Shown piece by piece: positions 31,976-40,745 of a stretch of 64,000 nucleotides of DNA; within the stretch, counting starts at the first letter, position 1; each line of letters begins with the position of its first letter. Origin of the DNA: Paenibacillus alkalitolerans (lineage in GTDB: Bacteria > Bacillota > Bacilli > Paenibacillales > YIM-B00363). A program made the position numbers and the translations under genes. A model generated the notes under the pieces. That model made no database searches and was not told the DNA's origin. It worked only from the letters and a program-made list of their open reading frames with translations. The stretch covers positions 62,001 through 126,000 of the forward strand of contig NZ_JAEMXM010000012.1 of assembly GCF_016482785.1 (NCBI RefSeq), in the 5' to 3' direction.

Positions 31976-33463
31976 TTGAATCCACATTTGGAAATGCGCA
32001 ATATAACCAAAAGCTTTGGCGAAAATATCGTTCTTAACGGCATACATTTTTGCGCGGACCGGGGACAGGTGCATTCGCTGATCGGAGAGAACGGAGCCGG
32101 CAAATCGACGCTGATGAAAATTTTGGCCGGATTGTTCATGCCGGATTCCGGTGAAATCTTGATCGACGGTCAACCCGTTTCCTTGAACAATCCGAAGCAA
32201 GCGCAAGAACTGGGCATATCGATGATTTATCAGGAGATCAGGTTGTTTCAAGATTTAAATATTGTTGAAAACGTATTCATCAGGAGGGAGCCGGTCAAGA
32301 AATGGATTCGGTTAATTGATTGGGACAAAGCGTACAGAGAAACGGAGAAATATTTGAAGGAATTGGGTTTGAATATTAATGTCCGTACCCCCGTGAAAAA
32401 TTTAAGCCAAGGACAGCAAAAATTCATTGAGATAATCCGGGCTTTATCGTTCGACGCGAAAATTATCATTATGGACGAACCTACCGCAGCCTTAAACGAG
32501 CAAGAAATCGAAGTGTTGTTTAGAGTCATCAAAGATATTAAGAAAATGGGCGTCACTGTCATCTATATTTCCCATCGCATTGAAGAGATTCATAAGATCG
32601 CGGACCATATAACGGTGATCAGAGACGGTCAGGTGATTCAAACGTGCGCAATCGGTGAAATAGACTTGAACCGCATTGTGAAGGCAATGGTCGGCAAGGA
32701 GCTTGATGACCGGTATCCCAAATTAAACGTCAAGCACGGCAAAGAAATATTGCGGGTGGAACAGCTTCGATATAACGGCCGGGCAGTGAACGCGAGCTTC
32801 TCCGTAAATAAAGGGGAAATCGTCGGATTAACCGGATTGAGCGGCTCGGGCAGACGTTTGCTGGCGAAGGTACTGTCAGGCATTGAGGGACCTTATGAGG
32901 GGACAATATATATTAACGGCAAACCGTACAAGTCTATGACTCCGCATGTTGCAAAGGCTCAGGGACTTTGTTATGTGACAAGCATCGGAACGGACGAAGG
33001 CTTGATCAGCAACACGCCGATTACGGAAAACATTACGCTTTCCAATTTAAAACGGATTTCGAAAGGCGGTTTTATCGAGCGGCACACTGAAGTTACTCTA
33101 TCGCAGGACTTGATCGAACGGTTGGAGATCAAAGCCAGCGAAACGGAAATCGTTGAAAATTTAAGCGGCGGCAATCAGAAGAAGGTTATTTTTGCGAGAT
33201 GGCTGTTTGCCAACGCTAAAGTGTTGATTATTGAAGAGCCGACCGCGGGTATCGATATCAGCTCGAAAATCGACATCTACAATATAATGAATGAGCTCGT
33301 TTTGTCGGGCGCGTCCATCATTATGATCTCCTCCGATTTATCAGAGGTGATGGGTATGTGCGATAGGATCATGGTTATGTATAGCGGAGAAATCCGCAAA
33401 ATTTTCCGCAGGGAAGAGGCGACGCAGGAAGATATTCTTTATTATGCTTCGGGGGGCAGATAG
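31976..33463 (+). CDS. Sugar ABC importer ATPase, RbsA/MglA type (first copy)
   Basis: A tandem two-domain ATPase of about 495 residues. The N-terminal domain has GENGAGKST, a signature LSQGQQKFIEI and IIIMDEPTAALNE. The C-terminal domain has a degenerate P-loop GLSGSGRR and an intact LSGGNQKKVIFARW signature. This asymmetry is normal for the family. The start is probably TTG 31976, with AGAGGGA five bases upstream; a GTG at 31958 overlaps the DeoR stop. It is followed by a terminator rather than permeases, and a second complete ATPase lies 0.5 kb downstream, so this copy is an orphan or serves permeases elsewhere. Confidence 0.88.
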   Translation: MNPHLEMRNITKSFGENIVLNGIHFCADRGQVHSLIGENGAGKSTLMKILAGLFMPDSGEILIDGQPVSLNNPKQAQELGISMIYQEIRLFQDLNIVENVFIRREPVKKWIRLIDWDKAYRETEKYLKELGLNINVRTPVKNLSQGQQKFIEIIRALSFDAKIIIMDEPTAALNEQEIEVLFRVIKDIKKMGVTVIYISHRIEEIHKIADHITVIRDGQVIQTCAIGEIDLNRIVKAMVGKELDDRYPKLNVKHGKEILRVEQLRYNGRAVNASFSVNKGEIVGLTGLSGSGRRLLAKVLSGIEGPYEGTIYINGKPYKSMTPHVAKAQGLCYVTSIGTDEGLISNTPITENITLSNLKRISKGGFIERHTEVTLSQDLIERLEIKASETEIVENLSGGNQKKVIFARWLFANAKVLIIEEPTAGIDISSKIDIYNIMNELVLSGASIIMISSDLSEVMGMCDRIMVMYSGEIRKIFRREEATQEDILYYASGGR

Positions 33464-33507
33464 ATGACGATTGTCGTCGGTGTTCGGATGGTGACGTCGG
33501 AATTGAT

Positions 33508-33535
33508 ATGCAGCCGGTTTTGGCTGCATTTTTTT
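33508..33535 (+). terminator. Rho-independent terminator after the first ATPase
   Basis: ATGCAGCC (33508-33515) and GGCTGCAT (33522-33529) form a perfect eight-base stem with a GGTTTT loop, followed by a run of T to 33535. It separates the DeoR-ATPase transcript from the second ATPase operon. Confidence 0.85.
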
Positions 33536-33568
33536 CTTGGCATGCCCAATTTCCGGCAGTTTGCCTCG

Positions 33569-33767
33569 TAAGGTCAAAAATTGATCCTATCCGTAGAAAT
33601 AGGGTCTTTTTTTGACCCTATACTAAGCCTGAGAGGGGATTTCCAGGGCGATTTAGCGAAATAGGCTCAATTTTTGACCTTAACAGGCACAGTCAAACTC
33701 CGATTACCGGATGATAAGGTCAATTATTAAGCTTATTCACATAATTAAGGTCAGTTTTTGAGCTTAT
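33569..33767. repeat. Interspersed AAGGTCAAAA-type repeats, first cluster
   Basis: The gene-free gap 33536-33941 holds five related elements: at 33569-33590, 33599-33621, 33661-33682, 33713-33735 and 33745-33767. Their shared form is approximately ATAAGGTCAAAAATTGAGCCTAT. The second is a perfect hairpin (ATAGGGTC, seven T, GACCCTAT). The same family recurs at 40233-40494. The stretch 33780-33930 after them is very A-rich with AACAAAA/AACATAA direct repeats and is the likely operator/promoter region of the next operon. Confidence 0.7.
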
Positions 33768-33941
33768 CCGCACTAGCCGCGGACGCGTCAAAGCGAACAT
33801 TTTCATCCGGAAGCAAAATTTTTTTACGAAAAAGAAGGAATAATTACAAACAGGCAGAAATATTACATAAACAAAAACAAAAGAACATAAAACGAACAAA
33901 ATAAACATAAGATTCAGAAATCAAAGATAGGAGATCATCGT

Positions 33942-35438
33942 ATGTCAGAATTTATTCTAGAGTTGAAAGCGGTTACGAAGACATTTCCCGGCATCAAAGC
34001 TCTGGATAACGTTCATTTTCAATTAAAACTCGGAGAGATACACGCATTGATGGGGGAGAACGGCGCCGGAAAGTCCACTTTTATAAAAGTGATTACCGGG
34101 GTTCACCGGCCTGATGAAGGCGAGATCTATTATAACGGCGAGAAAGTAGAGTTCAAAAATCCGAAGGATGCGCAGGACATTGGGATCGCAGCGATTTACC
34201 AGCATGTGACATGCTATCCGGATTTAAGCGTAACGGAAAATATTTTTATGGGCCATGAGAAGGTTCAGAAGGGCACGAAACGGATTCTGTGGAACCAGAT
34301 GCATGCCGAAGCGGAACTATTGCTGCGGGAATTGGGGGCGAATTTCGATCCGCGAACCGAAATGGGCGCTTTAAGCGTTGCGCAGCAGCAAATCGTGGAA
34401 ATTGCGAAAGCGCTGTCAATGAATGCGAAAATTATTATCATGGATGAGCCCACCGCGGCTTTAAGCAAGAGAGAAAGCGAAGAGCTGTATAAAATCACGG
34501 AGCAATTGAGAGACAGAGGGGCGTCCGTAATCTTTATCTCCCATCGTTTCGAGGATATGTACAGGCTGGCGAGCAGAGTTACGGTGCTCCGGGACTCGAA
34601 ATACATCGGCTCCTGGGATGTGGACGGGATTACGAACGAGGATTTGATTGTTGCGATGGTCGGCCGCGAAATTACGCAATTGTTCCCCAAGAAAGCAGCG
34701 GATATCGGCGAGGAGCTGCTGCGAGTGGAGGGTTTGGGGAAAACCGGGTATTTCGCCGAAGTATCGTTTTCCCTCCGCAAGGGAGAAATTCTCGGATTGA
34801 CCGGTCTTGTCGGATCGGGGCGATCGGAGGTTTGCCAAGCCTTATTTGGAATCGATCCACCCGATACGGGACGTGTCATCTTCAAGGGAGAAGCAGTTAC
34901 AATTTCCGATCCCTTGCAGGCAATGAATCTTGGAATCGGATATTTGCCCGAAGACCGTCAGAAGCAAGGACTTGTGCTCGAGTGGGGGCTGGACAGAAAC
35001 ATCACGCTTCCGACGCTGGAACGATTCTCGAACAAAGGTTGGCTAAATACCAAGAAAGAAGCCGAAGTGGCAAAGCAATTAACGGAAAAAATCAATGTGA
35101 AGGCGAAAAGTATTTTCGACTTAGCCGGTTCGTTGTCCGGCGGCAATCAGCAAAAAGTTGTAGTCGCCAAGCTGCTGACAGCCTCGCTGGATGTGATCAT
35201 TTTGGATGAACCGACGAAAGGCGTCGACGTCGGCGCGAAATCCGCCATCTATGAAATCATCAGCGATTTGGCCAGCCAAGGCTACGGTATTATCATGGTT
35301 TCCTCGGAGATGCCGGAAATACTCGGCATGAGCGATCGGATCGTCGTGATGCGGGAAGGCAGAGTCGCGAAAATTCTTGAACGCAACGAAGCGACTCAGG
35401 AAACGATTCTTGAAGCGGCGATGGCGAATAATCGATAA
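33942..35438 (+). CDS. Sugar ABC importer ATPase, RbsA/RhaT type (operon copy)
   Basis: A 498-residue tandem ATPase. The first domain has GENGAGKST and IIIMDEPTAALSKRE, with a variant signature LSVAQQQIVEIA. The second has the usual degenerate GLVGSGRSEV, plus LSGGNQQKVVVAKLL and DVIILDEPTKGVDVG. The ATG at 33942 follows GATAGGAGA. Two permeases, a binding lipoprotein and an L-rhamnose mutarotase gene follow on the same strand, so the complex probably imports rhamnose. The A-rich upstream region resembles direct-repeat operators bound by DeoR-type regulators. Confidence 0.9.
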   Translation: MSEFILELKAVTKTFPGIKALDNVHFQLKLGEIHALMGENGAGKSTFIKVITGVHRPDEGEIYYNGEKVEFKNPKDAQDIGIAAIYQHVTCYPDLSVTENIFMGHEKVQKGTKRILWNQMHAEAELLLRELGANFDPRTEMGALSVAQQQIVEIAKALSMNAKIIIMDEPTAALSKRESEELYKITEQLRDRGASVIFISHRFEDMYRLASRVTVLRDSKYIGSWDVDGITNEDLIVAMVGREITQLFPKKAADIGEELLRVEGLGKTGYFAEVSFSLRKGEILGLTGLVGSGRSEVCQALFGIDPPDTGRVIFKGEAVTISDPLQAMNLGIGYLPEDRQKQGLVLEWGLDRNITLPTLERFSNKGWLNTKKEAEVAKQLTEKINVKAKSIFDLAGSLSGGNQQKVVVAKLLTASLDVIILDEPTKGVDVGAKSAIYEIISDLASQGYGIIMVSSEMPEILGMSDRIVVMREGRVAKILERNEATQETILEAAMANNR

Positions 35439-35495
35439 AGATACGACGCCGGATCGGGATGCCGCAGTATAAAGCAAAAAAAGGTGGGGGCACTA

Positions 35496-36506
35496 ATGGA
35501 AGTAAGAGCTACGACGGAAAAGGTTCCGATAAGCGCGAGCTTTGCGAGGTTCAGAGAATTGGGGCTGCTCGGTTTTATCATTATTTTATCGGTGGCCGTG
35601 CAGCTGCGGAACCCGAGCTTTCTAACGTTCGAGAATATCAACGATATGCTGACCAACACCGCAATACTCAGCATATTGACGGTCGGTATGATGCTCGTAA
35701 TTGTGACAAGAGGCATCGACCTGTCGATCGGCGCGACATTGGCGCTGTCCGGAATGGTGGCCGCGCTGACGGTCAGCGCCAACCCGGGACTGCACCCGCT
35801 GGCCGCGCTATTAATCGGTACGATGACGGGGTTGCTGTGCGGAGCCGTTCTCGGAGGCTTAATATCTAAAGGCGGAGTTCTCCCTATTATCGCTACGCTT
35901 GGCATGATGAACGTATTCAGAGGGTTGACTTTCACGATCAGCGAAGGGAAATGGGTTAGCGCGCACCAAATGCCGGAAAGCTTTAAAGCGATTGCAACCG
36001 GTTCCTTCCTCGGGATTAATACGTTGATTGCCATTGCGGTCATTATTTACGTCGTTTTCTACTATTTTATCAACCACACCAGAACGGGAAGGCAGATATA
36101 TGCGGTCGGGAGCAACCCCGAATCCGCAAAGCTGAGCGGCATTAACAACGACAAAATATTAATGCTGGTCTACTCGATTATGGGCGGCTTGTCCGGGCTT
36201 GCAGGAGTGCTGTGGGTTTCCAAGTTCGCTTCGGCCCAATCCGATACCGCGATGGGTTACGAGCTGAGCGTAATCGCAGCCTGCGTGCTTGGCGGTGTTA
36301 GCATCTCCGGAGGCTCAGGCAAGATATCCGGGATCATTCTCGGCTCCATCCTGTTGGGGATATTGAACAACGCGTTGCCTTTAATCAACGTTTCGCCCTT
36401 CTGGCAGACCGCCATTCAAGGTTCTATTATCCTCATCGCCGTAATCGTCAACGCCCTCGTTAAGCGGGGCGTCGAGCGCAACAATCTAATGAGGAGGGTC
36501 ATATAA
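35496..36506 (+). CDS. Sugar ABC importer permease 1 (RbsC-like)
   Basis: A 336-residue permease of the ribose/rhamnose class with eight to ten helices. It shows the family's VTRGIDLSIGATLALSGMVAA, AVGSNPESAKLSGINNDK and CVLGGVSISGGSGKISGIILG motifs. The ATG at 35496 has AAGGTGGGGG upstream; a GTG at 35484 overlaps that site. Only three bases separate its stop from the next permease frame. Two different permeases suggest a heterodimer, as RhaP/RhaQ form in rhizobial rhamnose importers. Confidence 0.9.
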   Translation: MEVRATTEKVPISASFARFRELGLLGFIIILSVAVQLRNPSFLTFENINDMLTNTAILSILTVGMMLVIVTRGIDLSIGATLALSGMVAALTVSANPGLHPLAALLIGTMTGLLCGAVLGGLISKGGVLPIIATLGMMNVFRGLTFTISEGKWVSAHQMPESFKAIATGSFLGINTLIAIAVIIYVVFYYFINHTRTGRQIYAVGSNPESAKLSGINNDKILMLVYSIMGGLSGLAGVLWVSKFASAQSDTAMGYELSVIAACVLGGVSISGGSGKISGIILGSILLGILNNALPLINVSPFWQTAIQGSIILIAVIVNALVKRGVERNNLMRRVI

Positions 36507-36509
36507 GCC

Positions 36510-37499
36510 ATGGAACCGAGAGTAATTGCAGGGAACCGAGAGTTTAATTTCAAGCGCTTTTTCTTCCAGTGGGAATGGATGCTTGTTGTCATTCTGATCA
36601 TTGTCAATGTGATTAATTCGAATTTATCTCCATATTACTTGGATTTCACAAACTTAAGAGATGCATCGATGGTATTTTTGGACAAGGCGTTTATCGTGTT
36701 GCCGATGGCGCTCGTCATCATTCTCAGGGACATCGATATTTCCGTCGCGTCGATCGTGGCGTTGGCTTCGGTCGTTATGGCCGATTTATACAATCGCGGG
36801 GTGCCGATGGAAATCTCAATGCTGATTTGCTTGGCCGTGGGCACGTTGTGCGGGCTCGTAAACGGCTTGCTGATTGTGAAATTCAAAGAGTTATCCGCAG
36901 TTATTGTGACCTTGGCGACCATGATTCTGTACCGGGGGATCGCCTATATCATCTTGGAAGATCAAGCGGCTGGAAAATTCCCTGAATGGTACAGCTATTT
37001 GGGATGGGGGTATGTCGAAGGCGTTCCTTTTATACTCGTCGTTTTCATCGTATTTGCCGTCTTGTTCGGCTTGCTGCTGCACAATACAACGTTCGGCAGA
37101 CGGGTATACGCCATGGGAAACAACATTACCGCCAGCAGGTATTCAGGCGTACAGGTCGATAAGATCAAAATTATCGTCTTTACGCTGGCCGGCGTAATGT
37201 CCGCAGTGACGGCATTGTTCCTTACTTCCAGAATGGGCAGCACGCGTCCGAATGTGGCTACGGGCTACGAGCTCGAGGTCATCGCGATGGTTGTGCTCGG
37301 CGGCATAAGCACCGCAGGAGGGAGAGGGAAAATTATCGGCGCCGTACTGGCCGTATTCCTCATCGGACTGCTGCGCTATGGGTTAGGATTGGTAAACGTG
37401 CCGGCGCAGGTGCAGCTCATCATCATCGGGCTGCTGCTCATCGTTGCGGTGCTTGTTCCGAACTTGAAGTTTTCACAAAGAAAGCTGAGGAAGACCTGA
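36510..37499 (+). CDS. Sugar ABC importer permease 2 (RbsC-like)
   Basis: A 329-residue permease paralogous to the preceding one. It has ILRDIDISVASIVALASVVMADL, AMGNNITASRYSGVQVDK and MVVLGGISTAGGRGKIIGAVLAV. The start at ATG 36510 follows AGGAGGGTC at the end of the first permease gene, so the two are coupled. It is the presumed second half of the membrane channel. Confidence 0.9.
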   Translation: MEPRVIAGNREFNFKRFFFQWEWMLVVILIIVNVINSNLSPYYLDFTNLRDASMVFLDKAFIVLPMALVIILRDIDISVASIVALASVVMADLYNRGVPMEISMLICLAVGTLCGLVNGLLIVKFKELSAVIVTLATMILYRGIAYIILEDQAAGKFPEWYSYLGWGYVEGVPFILVVFIVFAVLFGLLLHNTTFGRRVYAMGNNITASRYSGVQVDKIKIIVFTLAGVMSAVTALFLTSRMGSTRPNVATGYELEVIAMVVLGGISTAGGRGKIIGAVLAVFLIGLLRYGLGLVNVPAQVQLIIIGLLLIVAVLVPNLKFSQRKLRKT

Positions 37500-37577
37500 T
37501 TACCGTATACCAGGCGGCTTTGCGGGCTGCTTTGTATAAATAGATTGCGAGACATAGTAAAGGGAGGAAAAACAGAA

Positions 37578-38654
37578 ATGAAGAAGATGGTCGCGTTACT
37601 GGTTTCCATTCTGTTGATTTTCACGTTGGCTGCTTGCGGCCAAAGCGGCGGAAATCAAGCTGCAGGGGGCCAAGCCGGCGGACAAACCGACGGCAGCTCC
37701 AATAGCGGCGGCGATGCCGGCGCAAAGAAAAAATTTGCAGTTATTTTCAAAAACACAGGTAACCCGTATGGCGAGAAGGAAATGGAAGGCTTTAAGATAG
37801 CCATCGAAGAGCTTGGGCACGAAGCGATTTTGAAAGCTCCGGATCAACCTACTGCCGAAGCTCAAATTTCCATGATCGAAGAGCTGATTTCGCAGAAAGT
37901 AGACGCGATCGCAATCGTGGCGAACGATCCGGATGCGTTGGAGCCTGCGCTGAAGAAGGCTATGAATCAAGGTATTAAAGTTCTTTCCTTGGATTCCGGC
38001 GTGAACGCCAACAGCCGCATGGTTCACATTAACCAGGCGGATCCCGAAAGAATCGGCCGCGTGCAGGTGCAAGCGATTTCCGAGATGATCGGCGGCAAAG
38101 GCCAAATCGCCGTGCTCAGCGCCACATCCCAAGCAACGAACCAGAATACGTGGATCGAGTGGATGAAGAAAGAACTCGAGGATCCGAAATATGCTGAAAT
38201 CGAGTTGGTAAAAGTGGCATACGGCGACGATCTTCGCGACAAGAGCGTTTCCGAAACGGAAGCATTATTAAAGTCGTATCCCGATCTTAAAGGTATCATT
38301 TCCCCTACCACTGTCGGAATCGCCGCAGCGGGCAAAGTGCTTACGGATAAAGGCCTGAAAGGAAAAGTTCACTTGACCGGCCTCGGATTGCCGAGCGAGA
38401 TGGCGGAATACATCGAAAGCGGCGTTTGCGAATGGATGTATTTATGGAACCCGGTCGATGTCGGTTACTTGTCCGGCTACGCGGCGGCAGCGCTGGTAGA
38501 CGGAACGATTACGGGCAAGGTCGGCGACAAGTTCGACGCCGGCCGGTTGGGCGAGAAGCAAATCATTCAAGACGGTGAAGGAACGCAAATTATGTTGGGC
38601 GATCCGTTTAAATTCGATTCCGGCAATATTGCCGAGTGGAAGACCGTATATTAA
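37578..38654 (+). CDS. Sugar-binding lipoprotein (RhaS/autoinducer-2-like class)
   Basis: A 358-residue periplasmic-binding-protein-type lipoprotein. Its signal peptide ends in LAAC, with Cys at residue 20. A Gly/Gln/Ser-rich linker precedes a PBP type I domain that contains FAVIFKNTGNPYGEKEMEGF, VDAIAIVANDPDALEPAL and GIISPTTVGIAAAGKVL. This fold binds rhamnose, ribose or AI-2 in relatives. The ATG at 37578 follows GGGAGG. The L-rhamnose mutarotase gene after it points to rhamnose. A stable hairpin after the stop may protect this upstream message. Confidence 0.9.
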   Translation: MKKMVALLVSILLIFTLAACGQSGGNQAAGGQAGGQTDGSSNSGGDAGAKKKFAVIFKNTGNPYGEKEMEGFKIAIEELGHEAILKAPDQPTAEAQISMIEELISQKVDAIAIVANDPDALEPALKKAMNQGIKVLSLDSGVNANSRMVHINQADPERIGRVQVQAISEMIGGKGQIAVLSATSQATNQNTWIEWMKKELEDPKYAEIELVKVAYGDDLRDKSVSETEALLKSYPDLKGIISPTTVGIAAAGKVLTDKGLKGKVHLTGLGLPSEMAEYIESGVCEWMYLWNPVDVGYLSGYAAAALVDGTITGKVGDKFDAGRLGEKQIIQDGEGTQIMLGDPFKFDSGNIAEWKTVY

Positions 38655-38684
38655 TATTTGCGGCTAATGCATGAATAACCGACG

Positions 38685-38716
38685 CAGCCTCCTCCGATAC
38701 CGAACGGGGGAGGCTG
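38685..38716 (+). other. Stable hairpin between binding-protein and mutarotase genes
   Basis: CAGCCTCCTCCG (38685-38696) pairs with CGGGGGAGGCTG (38705-38716) with one G-U pair and an eight-base loop. No T-run follows, so it is unlikely to be a full terminator. Such hairpins after binding-protein genes often stabilise the upstream message and raise its level relative to distal genes. Confidence 0.55.
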
Positions 38717-38836
38717 TGAAGGATAAGGGGATGGAAGAAGTGATGCATTCCGTTAACGGGCTGGCCGATTTGCGAGAGAATTGAACGGAACGACAAGGAA
38801 ATTTGTGCTATAATTTTGGCGATGGGGGAGGATATG

Positions 38837-39163
38837 ATGCAGAAGAGTAATAAGTTTGCTTGGACGTGGACGATCAAGGAAGAATTTCTGGATGAATATG
38901 TGAAGATGCATCTCGACCCGTGGCCGGAGGTTCTGGAAGAGCACAGCAAGGCCGGGATTCGGAACTATTCCATATTTCAGAACGGCAGCCAGTTTTTTTA
39001 TTGTTTTGAGTGCGACGATTTGGATGCCGCCTTCTCCTACATAGCGAAGAGTGAGCCGTGCAACCGTTGGAACGCCATCACGTCGAAGATGGTCAAAGGG
39101 TCGTTCGATTTCAATGACGCCGAGCCGATCAAACCGATGAGGGAAGTTTTCTATTTGAAGTGA
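38837..39163 (+). CDS. rhaM: L-rhamnose mutarotase
   Basis: A 108-residue enzyme that interconverts alpha and beta anomers of L-rhamnose so that intracellular isomerase can use both. The family pattern is clear: EYVKMHLDPWPEVLEEHSKAGIRNYSIF, then FYCFECDD, CNRWNAITSKM and the C-terminal MREVFYLK. The E. coli RhaM C-terminus has the same EVFYL. The start is ATG 38837 with GGGGGAGG five bases upstream; ATG 38834 is two bases from it. It follows the ABC importer genes and is the best clue that the cluster handles rhamnose. Confidence 0.88.
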   Translation: MQKSNKFAWTWTIKEEFLDEYVKMHLDPWPEVLEEHSKAGIRNYSIFQNGSQFFYCFECDDLDAAFSYIAKSEPCNRWNAITSKMVKGSFDFNDAEPIKPMREVFYLK

Positions 39164-39169
39164 GTCGTG

Positions 39170-39213
39170 CGGAACCTGGCCTTGTACTATTGCAGCCGGG
39201 TTCCGCTTTTTTT
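39170..39213 (+). terminator. Rho-independent terminator after the mutarotase gene
   Basis: CGGAACCTGGC (39170-39180) pairs with GCCGGGTTCCG (39194-39204 or so) with a single U-G pair, followed by seven T ending at 39213. It closes the rhamnose operon. The sigma-VOC fusion frame starts three bases later, which leaves that gene without its own promoter region. Confidence 0.85.
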
Positions 39214-39215
39214 AC

Positions 39216-40145
39216 TTGGCGTATGAGGTTTTAATGCGTAAATACTCAAATGCCGTATTTGCAACCGCACTAAATATCCTTAGCGATTTCCATTATGCTG
39301 AAGATATCGCCCAGGATGCATTCTTCAAAGCTTGGTTTAGATTAGGTGAATTAAAGGATGGTGATAAATTTGGCAGCTGGCTGCATACCTTGACAAGGCG
39401 ATTGGCCATCGATTGGGTTAGAAAAAACAAGTGGAAACGGTTCGAATCGGCAGAGAACGTCATTGAGTTTTCTGAAACGGAGACAGTCGAGGATACATAT
39501 ATTTTGCAGGAGACAAGAAGGTCCGTATGGGGAGCATTAAATCAACTTGATGAAAATCATCGGCTTGCTGCGGTATTGTACTTCATAAGCGGTCTGAACT
39601 CTCGTGAAATAAGCGAGTTTGTGGGTGTTTCAAAGAATACGATAGAAAGCCGCATTCGCAGGGCGAAACTAAAAATGAAAAAGGAGCTGTTTTATATGGC
39701 CGGAGAGACGCTTACAGAACATAAATTAGGAGCGGAATTCGAGGAGAAGGTAATAAAGAGGGTGCTGGAAGTCGCTTGTTTGAATTTACCGGTAAGTAAC
39801 GTCGAGGCATCGACCCAATGGTATGTCACCCATTTAGGGTGTACGGTGATGCGTCCGCCGCAAAGATTTGATGACGGTAATGCGAACGCATTAATAAGAT
39901 TGGGGGGCGGCGGACCGGCTGTCTGGCTTCGCGAATCCTCAGACTCGGTGAAAATGGACTTTTCCAGAAACGGCGGCAATGGTTTGACAATTTTCGAATT
40001 GCGGACGGAGAACGTTGATGAGTTTTATGAACAGTTAGGGAAAGAAGGAGTAAATGTTTTCGACAGACAAAATAGTTTGCCGTGCGGTAAATATTTCAAA
40101 GTGGCCGATCCTGATGGAAATACATTCACCGTGTTGGAATTCTAG
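39216..40145 (+). CDS. ECF sigma factor fused to a VOC domain, probably 5'-truncated
   Basis: A 309-residue frame joins an ECF sigma factor (region 2: FHYAEDIAQDAFFKAWFRLGE and TRRLAIDWVRK; region 4: SGLNSREISEFVGVSKNTIESRIRRAKLKMK) to a C-terminal VOC domain. That domain is VACLNLPVSNVEASTQWYVTHLG through FKVADPDGNTFTVLEF, about residues 190-309. The first codons (LAYEVLMRKYSNAVF) already lie inside sigma region 2.1, so about 15-20 N-terminal residues are missing. The TTG at 39216 has no ribosome binding site and abuts a terminator. The ATG at 39234 has GAGG upstream but is shorter still. It may be a decaying gene, although the remaining frame is intact. Confidence 0.7.
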   Translation: MAYEVLMRKYSNAVFATALNILSDFHYAEDIAQDAFFKAWFRLGELKDGDKFGSWLHTLTRRLAIDWVRKNKWKRFESAENVIEFSETETVEDTYILQETRRSVWGALNQLDENHRLAAVLYFISGLNSREISEFVGVSKNTIESRIRRAKLKMKKELFYMAGETLTEHKLGAEFEEKVIKRVLEVACLNLPVSNVEASTQWYVTHLGCTVMRPPQRFDDGNANALIRLGGGGPAVWLRESSDSVKMDFSRNGGNGLTIFELRTENVDEFYEQLGKEGVNVFDRQNSLPCGKYFKVADPDGNTFTVLEF

Positions 40146-40232
40146 AGAAGAGTATGCTTTGAATATTTAGTGTTTTTGGGAACAGCTAGGATGCTAACCT
40201 GCTCCGTATTCACAGGGTTATGTGACAAACAA

Positions 40233-40494
40233 AATAAGGTCAAAAGTTGACCCTATGCCTATGCATAAGGTCAACAACTGAACCTATACTCTCTTAGCAA
40301 TCAATTTCTCCTGCTCTACATTTGTGATCCAGTGTAGAGTAAGGTCAAAAGTTGATCTTATGTTTATGAATAAGCTCAAAAACTGATCCTATATATTGGC
40401 AATAATGATTTTCTCTGCTTACAACTGTGATCCCGGGCTGAATAAGGTGAAAAGTTGACCCTATGCTTATGAATAAGCTCAAAAATTCACTCTA
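40233..40494. repeat. Interspersed AAGGTCAAAA-type repeats, second cluster
   Basis: The gene-free stretch 40146-40607 contains three paired elements, at about 40233-40287, 40339-40392 and 40441-40494. Each pair reads TAAGGTCAAAAGTTGAYCYTATG, a TATG spacer and a second half ATAAGSTCAAMAACTGAWCCTAT. The pairs are spaced about 105 bp apart and differ by scattered substitutions. They belong to the same family as 33569-33767. The bases 40495-40600 hold a likely promoter for the next small gene but nothing else clear. Confidence 0.75.
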
Positions 40495-40607
40495 TTTACA
40501 AAAAAACATTTTTTCCGGCCACACCGACCTATTCTAAAATAGCATTCGATTCATGGATAATATTACCGGTTAAGGAAATGCTATTCCACGGAAGAAGGTG
40601 AACTGCC

Positions 40608-40745
40608 ATGGAGATTGAGAAAAAACCAGCGAATGAACAAGAAGCAAAGGATGAAACGATACAAGACAATGAGACGAATACAGATTACGAATTGATGCAA
40701 GAATATGCCAATCAGCTGAATGGAGATTTAGACGCTCCGGACTAA
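40608..40745 (+). CDS. Small acidic protein (45 residues)
   Basis: A short frame from ATG 40608 with an AAGGTG site upstream, beginning MEIEKKPANEQEAKDET and ending LNGDLDAPD. It is rich in Glu, Asp, Gln and Asn with no hydrophobic core, so it is probably unstructured. It overlaps the convergent LysM gene by four bases at their stop codons. Two similar small acidic genes lie nearby, at 41677 and 41899. The function is unknown. Confidence 0.55.
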   Translation: MEIEKKPANEQEAKDETIQDNETNTDYELMQEYANQLNGDLDAPD

